In this document: positions 11,001 through 20,400 of the stretch, in pieces
Layout of the letters: each line of letters begins with the position of its first letter
Numbering within the stretch: the stretch's first letter is position 1
NCBI GenBank assembly: GCA_013214355.1
Contig: JABSSL010000008.1
Location: forward strand, 135,898-199,897
Direction of reading: 5' to 3'
Origin: Saprospiraceae bacterium
GTDB lineage: Bacteria > Bacteroidota > Bacteroidia > Chitinophagales > Saprospiraceae
DNA: 64,000 bases
Position numbers and translations under genes: made by a program
Notes under the pieces: generated by a model
Database searches by the model: none
Told to the model about the DNA's origin: nothing
Seen by the model: only the letters and a program-made list of their open reading frames with translations

Positions 11001-14000
11001 TAGGCCAAATCACCCATTCCTACCTCCACCTGTGGCGGACTAACCGCTAATTGAGCAATGGTTTCCCATTGCTGATCAATCGCGACCACAGCAAGTTCCT
11101 CAAGCAAGTCAAATTTGGCTAGTCTAGTTGCGTTTGTCAGCAAGATAGTGGTTTGACTATCTTTAGCTAACTGCTTAATACGGCCCACTGGATAATCGGG
11201 ATCAATGGGTAGATAGGTACCTCCTGCTTTGAATACCGCCCAGATCGCTACTAACATTTCGACAGATCGATCCATGCAGACAATCACCGGACTTTCTCCT
11301 CCAATTCCTTGTGCCAAAAGATAGTGAGCCAATTGGTTTGAACGCTGTTCCAATTCGAGATAAGTCAACTCCTGATCCAAGCAAATGACAGCCGTAGCAT
11401 TAGGATTTTCTACTACTTGCTCTCTAAAAACCTCTATGATTGTTTTATCCTTTGGATAGGAAGTGGCCGTATCATTAAACTCACGCAGTAATTGATGCCT
11501 TTCGGTAGGAGTTAAGGGATTCAATTCCGAGAGCTGTAGCGCTTGCTCCGAAGCGGCAATTTGATGTAGTAGCTGTTCAAAATGCCCCAGGATCGTCACT
11601 GCCATCTCTTCTGACAATAAATTCTCTTTGAACTCCAGCTCAATATGTAACAACTCATCTAAAGCGGCGGTCAATGCTACTAGGTAATTGGTTGGCTCAT
11701 CAATGGTAAGGTTACTAAATTGCAAAAGGTCATCCGCTGTAGAGGCCTGTCTATTAGGGTAGTTTTCGAAGACTAGAATACTATCAAAGAAGTCGCCCGT
11801 GATACCTTGCCATTTCTGAATGGAACGCAAGGAAGTATATTGGAATTCCCGGGCTTGGGAATGCTTTTCTTGCAATCCTTCTAGCCATGAACGGAGTTCG
11901 TTCTCTGGATCTATGCTTGCGCGGAAGGGAATGGTATTGATATACAATCCAACGCGGCGCTCTGCATGATCTAAATCAGAGGGTCGTCCAGAAACCGTCA
12001 CGCCAAATACCACCTCCGTTTGATTGGTGTAATAGGCTAGCAAGTAGGACCAAACCCCTTGCAAAATGGTATTGACAGTTAGCCTATTCCGAATGGCGAA
12101 CTGCTTGAGCGCTTCGCTTGCCGAAGGAGTTAAGGTGACCGTTTTCTTCTTCACTACACCTCCCCATTTATTCCGATCTACGGTCGCCTTCACGAAAGGA
12201 AGGAGTGTAGGCGTTTCAAAACCGGCTAAGTAGGAAGTCCAAAAGGCTCGTTGTTGTTCCTCCTCCCCGACTTCCAGGTAGCGAATGTAGTCCTCAAACT
12301 GATCGGTAGGCCAGGATGAGTCGTCACTACCAGCCCCGAGCTGATTGTAGTAATCTCTAATCTCTTGGAGTAAGATGGGCAAGGACCAGCCATCACAGAC
12401 TATATGGTGGTAAGTACATACCATTCTATAGCGATCCGCTTCTAGATAGAATATAGACACCCGCATCAGCGGAGGTTTTGAAAAATCGAAACCCTTGTCT
12501 CGATCCTTTTCTACGAATCTAGTGATATGCTGCTCCTGTTGCCATCCTGTCAAATTACTGTAATCAAATTCTTCAAAGGGGAACTTTATATCTTGTATAA
12601 CCGCTTGCAGCGGCACATTAGTCTCATCAAAATAGAAGCCGGTGCGCAAAATCGTATGCCGTCGCATCACGTGCTCCCAGCACTCCTTAAATATCTTAGT
12701 ATTCAGCCCCGTGAAATCACAAGTAAATTGATTTACATAGGCGCTGGGGCTGGCTTCGTATAAGTGATGAAAGAGCATCCCTTCCTGTAAGGGGCTCAAT
12801 CCATATAAGCTTTGAACTCGTGCCCTAGAAATCCCTTTTTCTTGCAAACGTGCAAAAAATGAATCCAGTTCAGGGTGGGATATCTTCCCTTGTAATTTAA
12901 AATCAGCGGGCGTTTTATGCGTTTCTCTTTGGCTACTACAATGCAATATCAGTGATTGCAAATTCTCCACGTACGCTTTCGCCAAATGCTGTATCGTATC
13001 CGTTCGGTAATCCGAATCTAGAAAGCTCCAGGTAAACCCTAGTCGGCCATTTTCAATAGCCCCATTAATTTCAATTTTAATCCCAAAGGTATTATCGGTG
13101 CTGATAAATTTTCCAGGATCTTCCGGCGCTATCCCCTTCAGGTAACTTCCCTGCACGCTATTATCTACTTGGCCCAAATAATTGAAAATAAGATCGAAGG
13201 CTTGTTTTGTATTGAGCTCACTGCGAATTGCTTCATCTGGGTGTAGGTAACGTAAGAGCCCATACCCCATGCCTTTATCCGGAAGGATTCGGATTTGTTC
13301 CTTCACTGACTTGATCAAGTGCGCTGCTGCTTTGTCTTCTAAGGTTAGCTTCAATGGGTATAGATTAGTGAACCAGCCAACCGTTCTTGACAAATCGAAT
13401 TGATCCGTATACGCTTCTCTTCCGTGTCCTTCCAAACCAATATGCAACTGTTGCTCTCCCGTCCATTGATAGGTAGTAAGCAGCAAAGCTGCCAATAAAA
13501 TATCATTGATTTCTGTATGATAAGCCGCATTGACCTTGGTCAAAAGCTTCTCCGTCATCTGCTCGCTAAGAAAAACGGGAAGGTCTATGCGAGTCCCAGT
13601 CTTCAACTGAGTATGATCGACCAAAACACCTTGGAAATCTTCTACTACCGACTTCCAGTAAGGGACTTGAGCTATCAGCTCATCACTTTTCGACCTTTTC
13701 TCCAAAGCTGCAGACCACTGCCGATAGGAGGAGGTCTTAGGGGAAAGGACTGGTTTTTGGCCAGCCGTAAGTTGTTCCAAGCAAGCTTCTAGATCTTCTA
13801 ACAAAATGCGCCAGGATACACCATCTACTGCTAGGTGGTGTATCACCCAAAAAAAGCGGTTATGTGGGAAGGCCTCTGGAGTAGTGAAATAAAGCCCATG
13901 CCAAACTTTCCCTTCTTGCAGATTAAGAGAGGCTTGTGCTTGGTCACAATATCGAGTGATTTCTGATGTTCCTTCTTCTCCGGAGCAGTGTTGTAGGTTG

Positions 14001-17000
14001 ATGCTTTCAATCTTCCCTCGTTGGGATCCGTATGCTTGAGTCCAAGAGCTACCTTCAGTTTGGTAATGGAATCGCAAAGCATCATGCTGTTCAACAACAT
14101 AGCGCAGGGCCTGATCCAAGAGATCAAAGCTAACGTCCTTTTCTAATTGCAGTAGAATACCTTGATTATAATGATTGGGCGTCGCATGTTGCTGTTCGAA
14201 AAAGCGCTTTTGTATCGGTAAAAGCGGGCAGATTCCATTGAGTTTAGCTTGCTCTGCCTGAGGAGTGATTTCGTCTTGTGAAACCAGTTCTGCTAATGCT
14301 GCAACGGTCTGTCCCTCAAATAGGTGTTTAGGCTTCAGATGATAGCCATATCGTTTGGCTCGACTCACTACCTGAATGCTAATGATCGAATCTCCCCCTA
14401 GATCGAAGAAGTTGTCGTGGACTCCAACCGATTCGTACCCTAAGAGTTCCTGCCAGATAGTGGCCAAGTGTTCCTCCACCTCAGTGCTAGGCGCTACAAA
14501 ACTGGCCTGTTCACGTACATCTACAAAAGGTTCGGGTAATGCTTTTTTGTCGACTTTCCCATTGAAATTCATGGGTATACGCTCCAGCTGCATCCAGATG
14601 GAAGGCAGCATGTAAGCGGGTAGTTTTTTCATTAGGTCAGTCTCCAATGTCGCTTGATCATAGTCAGCGGCAGGTACGAGGTACGCCACTAGACGAGGAT
14701 GGCCCTGATGATCTTCTTTGGCAACAACTACACAAGACCTGACCTGCTTAGTCCGATTAATCGCATTTTCAATTTCTCCTAATTCAATTCGATATCCACG
14801 GATTTTCACCTGATCATCCAAGCGACCTTCATAAGCGATATTACCATCTTCCATCCAACTGGCCTGGTCACCCGTCCGATACATTTTGTATGCGGGATTG
14901 AATAGGTCAGTGACGAATTTATCATCGGTTAGTTCTACTCTGTTCAAGTACCCTCTAGCGACTTGTACGCCTCCAATATGCAAATGTCCGGAGGTACCCA
15001 CTGGAGAGAGCTGATCCATTCTATCCAGGATATATAGCTGCACATTATCAACAGGTTTACCGATCGGCACCCTTCCCGCCTCAGCAGTCTGCTTATCTAC
15101 TTCCCAATAGGAAACTTCAATTCCAGCTTCCGTAGGGCCATATAAATTGTATTGTTTCGTGGTACCAAATTTATCTGCAAAATGTTTAACCTGTTTCGGT
15201 TTGAGCGCTTCACCACTGCAAATCACTCGTTGTAAGCTTTTACACTCCCCCGCTTCTACTTCCGTCAAGAAAGCTTCGAGCATAGAAGGCACAAAATGAA
15301 TCGTAGAAATGCCCTCTTGATCAATTATTTGCTTGAGGTATTGTGCATCCCTGTGCCCTTCTGGGCGGGCAAAGACCAGCTTCGCTCCCACCATCAGCGG
15401 CCAAAATAATTCCCAAATCGATACATCAAAACAGAAGGTAGTCTTCTGCAAAACAGCATCATCAACCGACAGTTTGAAGAAACCCTGTCCCCAAAGTAGT
15501 CGATTAACAACCCCACGATGTTCGTTTAAAACCCCTTTAGGACGGCCCGTTGATCCCGAGGTATAGATCACGTAGGCAGCTGCGTCTTCAGCGATAGATA
15601 GTTCAGGTCGTTCCGTAGATTCTCGTTCAACACCTTCATCCTGAGTGCTCCAAAGGTGCTTTGGCAGCACCGGTATTTGCTGGATAACAGGCATGATCTT
15701 AGGCTCACAAAGCAGGGCCTGCATCGCTGTATCAGCTAAGATGAAAGCAATGCGATCGCTAGGGAAAGCCGGATCAATAGGCACATAAGCGCCGCCTGCT
15801 TTCAATATTCCGATTAGGCTAATGATCATGTCCAGCGAACGATCCACACACACACCTACTAACGTTCCGGCGGAAACGCCGCGCTTTATTAGGAAATTGG
15901 CTAATTGATTAGATTTTTGATCTAGTTCCCGATAAGTCAACTGTTGATTTTCAAATACAACAGCTACGCGCTCTGGATATTGCGCTATTGGTAACCGCAG
16001 AATATCGACCAAAGTCTTTACTCCCTCGTAGGCGACCTCGCCACGATTGAAATCTTCTAGAATTTGGCTTCTTTCTTTGGCTGTTAGCATATCAATATGC
16101 TTCAGCTTTTGTTGAGGATTAGAGATAAATGCCTGTAGGATCTGATAAAAGTGTCCCAGCATCTTAGTTGCAGCAAAAGCATCTCCGATGCTCGGTCGAA
16201 TGTTCAACTTAAGCTTAATATCCTCTATGGTTTCTACAGTAATGGTAGCATCGTAGTGCGTTTGACCATGATGTGCAAAAGCGTCTACGCTCAGCTTCCC
16301 GGTCCCATTCAATAAACCTGTATCTAGCGGATAATTCTCAAAGGCGATAATGCTATTGAAAAGTTCTTTTGTTCCATCAAACTGTGCGGGTGTCGAAAGC
16401 ATGTTGTTAGCGGACACAGATATTTGTCCCCACTGATCTTGTTGATCTCGCACTTGGCTTAGAAAAGTCATTACCGTCTGTTCACCATCTACCGACATTC
16501 GAAATGGTAAAGTCTCAGCCAGCATCCCGACAAAATGATCTACCCCAGTCAAGTCATAATTTCGATTAGCACTAACTACCCCGAAAGCGACATCTTCCGT
16601 ATTCAGATACTTACTTAACAATAGTCCCCATACTGCATTAAAAAGAGAGGAAAACGTAATCTTCTGTCTAGCTACAAAGGCTTTGATTTGGCGCTTTGGC
16701 AAAACCAATGTTTGCGTATAGCTTACATCCTTGGTAGAAGCGTTCACTTCCAGATTCTTCCCGGCCAAAAATTTGGCATCGAAGCCTTGCAAATACTCTT
16801 CCCAGGATACAGTACCAGGATCTGAAACTTGGCCTTTTAGATATTGATGTAGATGATTAGCTTTGGGTTTATTGTGCACGGAATAGGGACATTCATCCAA
16901 TAGGCAGTGGTATCTTTCTAATATCTCACGAAGCACTACCCCTAAACTCCATCCATCCAACAGAATATGATGAAAAGTAAACATGAAGCGATGCTCTGTA

Positions 17001-17401
17001 TCCGCACACTTGATCAAATGAAAACGATAAGGGAGGGCTTCTAGATCAAATTGTTGATTAGCATCTTGTTCCTTATATAAGCGAATGCGTTCTTCCAATT
17101 CTGCTCTTTCATACGATGAAAAATCGGAAATGGTGATAGGAAGATCCCACGCTTTCAAAACGATCTGCACGGCTTCCTTTATCCCTTTCCATCTGAAAAC
17201 AGATCTCAAAGCCTCGTGCTGAGTCATCAGTTCTTGACAAGCCCTAACTAGTAGCTCACTCTTCAAAGAGCCAGACAAGCTCAACTCTACTTGCTCGAGG
17301 TATACGGTGGCCTTAGAGTCATTCAAGTAATGAAAAAACAGCCCTTTCTGAGCCTGAGTCAAAGGAAGTATATCGGCAACATTTTGCTTATCAAGGATCA
17401 T
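5045..17401 (-). CDS. Non-ribosomal peptide synthetase, second in line (C-A-T-E-C-A-T-E-C-A-T)
   Basis: The 4118-residue protein holds three elongation modules. Approximate layout: C1 1-440, A1 460-965, T1 near 1004, E1 1055-1480, C2 1505-1940, A2 1960-2470, T2 near 2528, E2 2580-3010, C3 3035-3475, A3 3495-4000, T3 near 4055. Each C and E domain keeps its HHxxxDG motif, and all three T domains keep LGGDS. Codes read by eye are D-V-W-H-I-S-L-I-E (Ser-like), D-I-W-Q-I-T-A-D-D (acidic pocket, probably a basic residue) and D-A-W-Q-F-G-L-I-D (Gln). Epimerization domains in modules 1 and 2 predict D residues there and an L residue in module 3. The N-terminus resembles a COM acceptor that would meet the upstream E domain. 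The C-terminus is a short acidic-hydrophobic tail. A3 has PKG changed to AKA in its core motif. No thioesterase is present. Confidence 0.96.
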   Translation of the reverse strand: MILDKQNVADILPLTQAQKGLFFHYLNDSKATVYLEQVELSLSGSLKSELLVRACQELMTQHEALRSVFRWKGIKEAVQIVLKAWDLPITISDFSSYERAELEERIRLYKEQDANQQFDLEALPYRFHLIKCADTEHRFMFTFHHILLDGWSLGVVLREILERYHCLLDECPYSVHNKPKANHLHQYLKGQVSDPGTVSWEEYLQGFDAKFLAGKNLEVNASTKDVSYTQTLVLPKRQIKAFVARQKITFSSLFNAVWGLLLSKYLNTEDVAFGVVSANRNYDLTGVDHFVGMLAETLPFRMSVDGEQTVMTFLSQVRDQQDQWGQISVSANNMLSTPAQFDGTKELFNSIIAFENYPLDTGLLNGTGKLSVDAFAHHGQTHYDATITVETIEDIKLKLNIRPSIGDAFAATKMLGHFYQILQAFISNPQQKLKHIDMLTAKERSQILEDFNRGEVAYEGVKTLVDILRLPIAQYPERVAVVFENQQLTYRELDQKSNQLANFLIKRGVSAGTLVGVCVDRSLDMIISLIGILKAGGAYVPIDPAFPSDRIAFILADTAMQALLCEPKIMPVIQQIPVLPKHLWSTQDEGVERESTERPELSIAEDAAAYVIYTSGSTGRPKGVLNEHRGVVNRLLWGQGFFKLSVDDAVLQKTTFCFDVSIWELFWPLMVGAKLVFARPEGHRDAQYLKQIIDQEGISTIHFVPSMLEAFLTEVEAGECKSLQRVICSGEALKPKQVKHFADKFGTTKQYNLYGPTEAGIEVSYWEVDKQTAEAGRVPIGKPVDNVQLYILDRMDQLSPVGTSGHLHIGGVQVARGYLNRVELTDDKFVTDLFNPAYKMYRTGDQASWMEDGNIAYEGRLDDQVKIRGYRIELGEIENAINRTKQVRSCVVVAKEDHQGHPRLVAYLVPAADYDQATLETDLMKKLPAYMLPSIWMQLERIPMNFNGKVDKKALPEPFVDVREQASFVAPSTEVEEHLATIWQELLGYESVGVHDNFFDLGGDSIISIQVVSRAKRYGYHLKPKHLFEGQTVAALAELVSQDEITPQAEQAKLNGICPLLPIQKRFFEQQHATPNHYNQGILLQLEKDVSFDLLDQALRYVVEQHDALRFHYQTEGSSWTQAYGSQRGKIESINLQHCSGEEGTSEITRYCDQAQASLNLQEGKVWHGLYFTTPEAFPHNRFFWVIHHLAVDGVSWRILLEDLEACLEQLTAGQKPVLSPKTSSYRQWSAALEKRSKSDELIAQVPYWKSVVEDFQGVLVDHTQLKTGTRIDLPVFLSEQMTEKLLTKVNAAYHTEINDILLAALLLTTYQWTGEQQLHIGLEGHGREAYTDQFDLSRTVGWFTNLYPLKLTLEDKAAAHLIKSVKEQIRILPDKGMGYGLLRYLHPDEAIRSELNTKQAFDLIFNYLGQVDNSVQGSYLKGIAPEDPGKFISTDNTFGIKIEINGAIENGRLGFTWSFLDSDYRTDTIQHLAKAYVENLQSLILHCSSQRETHKTPADFKLQGKISHPELDSFFARLQEKGISRARVQSLYGLSPLQEGMLFHHLYEASPSAYVNQFTCDFTGLNTKIFKECWEHVMRRHTILRTGFYFDETNVPLQAVIQDIKFPFEEFDYSNLTGWQQEQHITRFVEKDRDKGFDFSKPPLMRVSIFYLEADRYRMVCTYHHIVCDGWSLPILLQEIRDYYNQLGAGSDDSSWPTDQFEDYIRYLEVGEEEQQRAFWTSYLAGFETPTLLPFVKATVDRNKWGGVVKKKTVTLTPSASEALKQFAIRNRLTVNTILQGVWSYLLAYYTNQTEVVFGVTVSGRPSDLDHAERRVGLYINTIPFRASIDPENELRSWLEGLQEKHSQAREFQYTSLRSIQKWQGITGDFFDSILVFENYPNRQASTADDLLQFSNLTIDEPTNYLVALTAALDELLHIELEFKENLLSEEMAVTILGHFEQLLHQIAASEQALQLSELNPLTPTERHQLLREFNDTATSYPKDKTIIEVFREQVVENPNATAVICLDQELTYLELEQRSNQLAHYLLAQGIGGESPVIVCMDRSVEMLVAIWAVFKAGGTYLPIDPDYPVGRIKQLAKDSQTTILLTNATRLAKFDLLEELAVVAIDQQWETIAQLAVSPPQVEVGMGDLAYIIYTSGSTGVPKGVMIEHEGMLNHLYEMIKVLEMDAETKMLQNASPSFDISIWQFLATQVTGGTTVIYPKSLILQVDQFIEHWIKDQLTHVQLVPSYLSLLYAEPGFLDLEFPALNCLIVTGEATPKKLVATWFQHFPTIRVINAYGPAEASDDITLAVMTELPQEDLLPIGKVVQNMQVYVFNQWMQLCPVGVLGEIGVAGIGLGRGYMNLPERTAKSFVPNPFEEEGLMYKTGDIGYWLPNGELVFVGRADNQVKINGHRIELGEIRTAMSKSGLIEEGVVVVKLDERGNKRLVAYVVADEKFSKEEMEVYLAARLPRYMIPSIWVQLEAMPLSPNGKIDRKGLPAPSNNINTRDFEEPKTTTEVLMANIWTDLLQVEKVGLQDNFFALGGDSIISIQVVSRARQAGYSLKAKDIFEFQTLAELASQLGTNNADTIQESGPLTGDVPLLPIQERFFASNYIRPDHYNQAVLFNLDKSITQQELEPIAATLLSHHDALRLTYAKEGHEWRQFYGQASGEVKVEDLSSVAIEALPTQISLLCHHYQHWMNLEAGKLVHFVLIQTPGSEQHNRLFIAVHHLAMDGVSWRILLEDLGAGIHAIRGGKMPDFGMKPTSYRQWVETVQGYVQQRAVQAEKPFWQKIVQAYQPLPVDRIGVEAFPNGQDDALIIQTLSTELTTALLSSAHLAYRTDVNDLLLAALAEVIGQWTNQEQIVFGLEGHGRELIDEAVDISRTIGWFTTIYPVCLNLQEANNVGDRIRLVKEQLRQIPGKGMAYGALKYMDARPSLSFQLSNLQPWDIEFNYLGQFDNLFAENNWLHPAKESIGRSISAANQRDAKLIVNSQIIGGRLQLRWDFSSQQYYEETINCLTQAFEQELEALIGHCQEVDVPVLTPSDFGLQAELSIAELDAFLDAPVDQLNRRTQVKHMYPLSPVQEGMLFHSLYHEQAGAYIDQMLAEFQDLDIPSFKKSWQGLLEAHHILRTAFYHAEFDLPLQAVYEKVEVPFLETDISNLDKEKQTLFINNFLQKDREQGFDLTQPPLMRVQLFKLGVSKHAMVWTCHHILTDGWSTPILLQGLFEQYRALSIGKLPSPIATDPYEDYIKFIQDRDQQASEAFWTKYLASIEQPSLLPFVSDQLDRNKGGQSMQKETLTFEESFSEQLKSFSARHHLTVNTLMQGVWAYLLSRYTGQETVQFGVTVSGRPSDLANAENRVGPYINTIPLVSTLDQHTNITTWLTQLQQDHATAREHQYTTLNMIQRWLGLKGDLFDSILVFENYPIGEDLIQEDTIKVERVQVMERTNYLLTLAINLREKLQLEFKYNDLLLSEKTVKRMSAHFAQVLKGIVTGGQQYISDLQLLTAEEQQQIIVEFNATDAIYPRDKTLVELFESQAKARGEDTALIFQGQEMSYAALSAKSNQLAHLLRKRGVAEGQLVGCCMDRSMEMLIAIWGILKAGAAYIPIDPGFPQNRIDYILKDSATSFVVSKKSAITESQHNPLAEWIWLDELEEDLKNSPDSLPALLLTPDDLAYVLYTSGSTGMAKACNLSHRSLVNHNHWMWTQLSFSRTDIVLQRTTFVFDASVWELFMPLCYGARLHLCDFESSFNPTMLLDIIEEGEITTVQFVPSVLQAFLDYLTPEHQKRIKSLKRVFCGGEALHPSLVAQFRQKMDATLCNLYGPTEATIDVAYWRVPLAYDEQDMVPIGKPVSNTHLFIYDQYGDLVPIGVTGELHVGGPQLADGYLNRVELTADKFIAHPEDKRSKLYRTGDLAKWRPDGNIEYIGRRDNQVKIRGYRIELGEIEYMICQYDGIKNAVVSVDEEPEGSKRLVAYVVAAEDFNRAQVEHFLKQRLPHHMVPNIWVTLSTFPKTVNGKIDRKALPKVSQEDRIRTAYLAPESELEQQLADIWQHLLQLQQVGVEDNFFELGGDSLLALRVIAAVQKNLSVTLTVKAIFEWPTIRELSDYISVVAESTPSEINTDPGEYEIIEL

Positions 17402-17457
17402 CCTGATGATATTTTCTAGGTCAAGGTGTGGTGAGCAAGCCCGCTCACTTGCCTATA

Positions 17458-20400
17458 TTAAGAGAAGAGTTGGGCTAAGTCCTCGCTATCAATTTCTACG
17501 GCTTCAAAATCTGAGGGACTAAGATGTACCTCTTGGGTATCGGCTAGTGTTTGCTCGATGAGACTGAATTGTTGTTGTAAATCGTCACCAAGCTGTTGGA
17601 TCGTTTCCGTCTGATGTAGCCGTTCATTATGGCTAATCTCAACCTCCAGTGCCCCTTCTATTACCATAGCGTTTACTTCAATCTTCGCACTCATTTGATT
17701 TTGGGGGTCACTTTCACTACCCGTATCACAGAGTTGGTACTCAAAAAGGTCATTATTCGTATCGACAGCTAATTGCCCTAGGTAGTTTAGGCGGACTGCT
17801 GCTGCTTGGAAAGGTTCGGATGATTGCTCATCAAAGCGGCGGCGGCTGTAGCCCAGCCCATAATTGGGGACTTTCTTCAACTGTTCTTTAATCCCCACTA
17901 ATTGTGTCCTTATGTCCTTCCCATCCAATTTCAAAAGCAGTGGGTAGATATTAGTAAACCAACCAATGGTATGGCTGAGATCCAAACTTTCTAGATGACG
18001 ACCGTGGCTTTCCAGTTCAAACACACAAGTATCGGTCTTCATCCAAGAGGTCATACTGCGAAGAAGGGCCAAAGTGAGAATCGCGGAAATATCGGTCTTG
18101 AATAGTTGCTGAGCGCTCTGGATTAAAATTTGTGTCTGATTTGCAGTAAGTTGAATTCGGATACTTCTCCTATCGGCCTCCCACAAGACCGGAGTCGCAT
18201 GGTCAAAGGGGATCGGAGCGCGCTGTGTTTCGATCCTATCCCAAAATTCTGTCTCCGTAGGTTCAAGTGGAAGCTTATTGATGGCCACAGACCATTCAGC
18301 TAGATTATTTACGTATTTCTGTGCTAGGGCTGTAGCTCGATCCAGATCCTGATACAGCTCATATAGATCTTGCAGTAAAATCCGCCAAGAAATACCATCA
18401 ATGATAAGATGATGGGCGCTGATCAAGAGATAGGTTTCCGCTTGAACCTTAACTAAACCTGCCTGTAAAAGGAGGCTTTTGGATAGGTTAAAAGTTCCCT
18501 TGATAGCTTGTGCTAATTCCGGCAAAGCGGAAAGATTCTCTATCGTATGACTTTTTATCGTGAAAGGGTATACTAGGTGATCTGCATTAAACCAGGCTCG
18601 CTTCTCCTGAACATTGAAATTCAATCTCAGTCCATCGTGAATAGCGATTAGCTTTTGAAAAACCGCCTCCATTCTCTGTATATCAATAGGCTGTTTCAGT
18701 CGCAACAAGATCGACTGGTTGTAGTAATGAGGGTTAGTCAAGTCCTGGGCGAAGAACCACTTCTCAATGGGCGTCAGCTGTTTTTCTCCTGCTAGTGGTA
18801 CGCTAACTTTGTTACTGACTCCTTTCAAGGGTGTAGCTCTCTGTCCGAGTTGTCGTATTGTCCGATAAAGTAGAATATCTTTGGATTGTATCTGGAGCCC
18901 TGCTGCACGGATTCCCGCAGCAATTTGTACAGCGCTTATAGAATCCCCTCCCATGGAATAAAAGTCCTCATTTACATTGATCAACTGCTTAGACAAGTGT
19001 TGCTGAAAGACTTTAGCGATAATTTCTTCATGGTTAGTACTAGGTGCCTCGACTTCCGTCATCTCCATATCTTCCAAGCCTGCTAGTAAGGCCGCTTGAT
19101 CAATTTTACCATTCACCGTAAGTGGAATTTCCATCACGGATTTCCAGGTGGCAGGAATCATGTAGGCTGGCAGGTTTTCACGGACAAAGGCTTCTAGCCG
19201 TAGCTCATTGAACTCCTGTTCTGCCTTGTAAAAGGCTACCAAGCGACTAGCATTAGAATAATCAGGCTGGTAAGGAATCACTACCACCTCGGATATTTCC
19301 CCAGCATTTAATATCGTATTTTCGACCTCCTGGAGCTCAATTCGATGACCATTGATCTTAAGCTGTTGATCTAAGCGTCCTAAGTATTCAATGGTCCCAT
19401 CATTAAGCCAGCGGGCCAGGTCCCCTGTTTTATACATCCGCTGACCTTGTACAAAAGGATCAGAGAGAAAGCGCTCCGCATCTAAGTTTTCTCGACCCAA
19501 ATAAGCTCGAGCTACTCCAGCACCTGATATATATATTTCTCCAGGAATTCCCGGAGGTAAGTGTTGAAGTTTGTCATCAAGAATGTAGACCTGCGTAGCG
19601 GTAATCGCTGTTCCAATTGGCACGGAAGCCCTTTTTTGATCCTTTCCCGAATTAAATCGATGAACAATGCATCCTACAGTAGCTTCTGTTGGTCCATATT
19701 CGTTGTAAATGCTCAAATTTGCCCCATATGCATCTTGCATTGCAAGTGCTAAACTCACACTCAAAGCCTCGCCACCAACGATTAAACTTCTTAAGTTCTG
19801 AGTAGTTACAGTGGTCTCCAATCCCATCGCATTCAGTAAGCGTAAATGTGAAGGGGTAAGCTTTACTATTCCGATTCGATCATCAGAAAATATACCGTTA
19901 AGGTTTTCTTCTGCGCTCTTTTGATTGTAAATGATAATCTGATTTCCAGATAAGAGTGGCGCAAAGATGGAGGTAATCGTTAAATCAAATGCAACGGAAG
20001 TAAATAATGGCATGCCGCTAGGCTGATCATCGAAATAAGTGGAGATCGCATAAGAGATATAATTCACAATATTGCGATGCTCGATCATCACCCCCTTGGG
20101 GCGTCCAGTGGTTCCAGAAGTATAGATCACATAAGCCAAATGCTCGGGAGTGATGGGCAATTCAGGTGTTAGGAGCGAGGGGGAGTACGTAAGGGGATCC
20201 TCCAGGTCTAACGCTTGGCAGTGAGGCAGTGAACTTGCCAATGACAAAGCTTCGGCAGCATAGTCGCCCGCAGCAAGAATAAAGCTAACTTCGCTATCCT
20301 CCAGGATGAATTGCTTCCGTCGCCTCGGATATACAATATCAATTGGTACGAAAGCTCCACCCGCCTTAAGGGTAGCTAATATTCCAACTACCAATTGAAT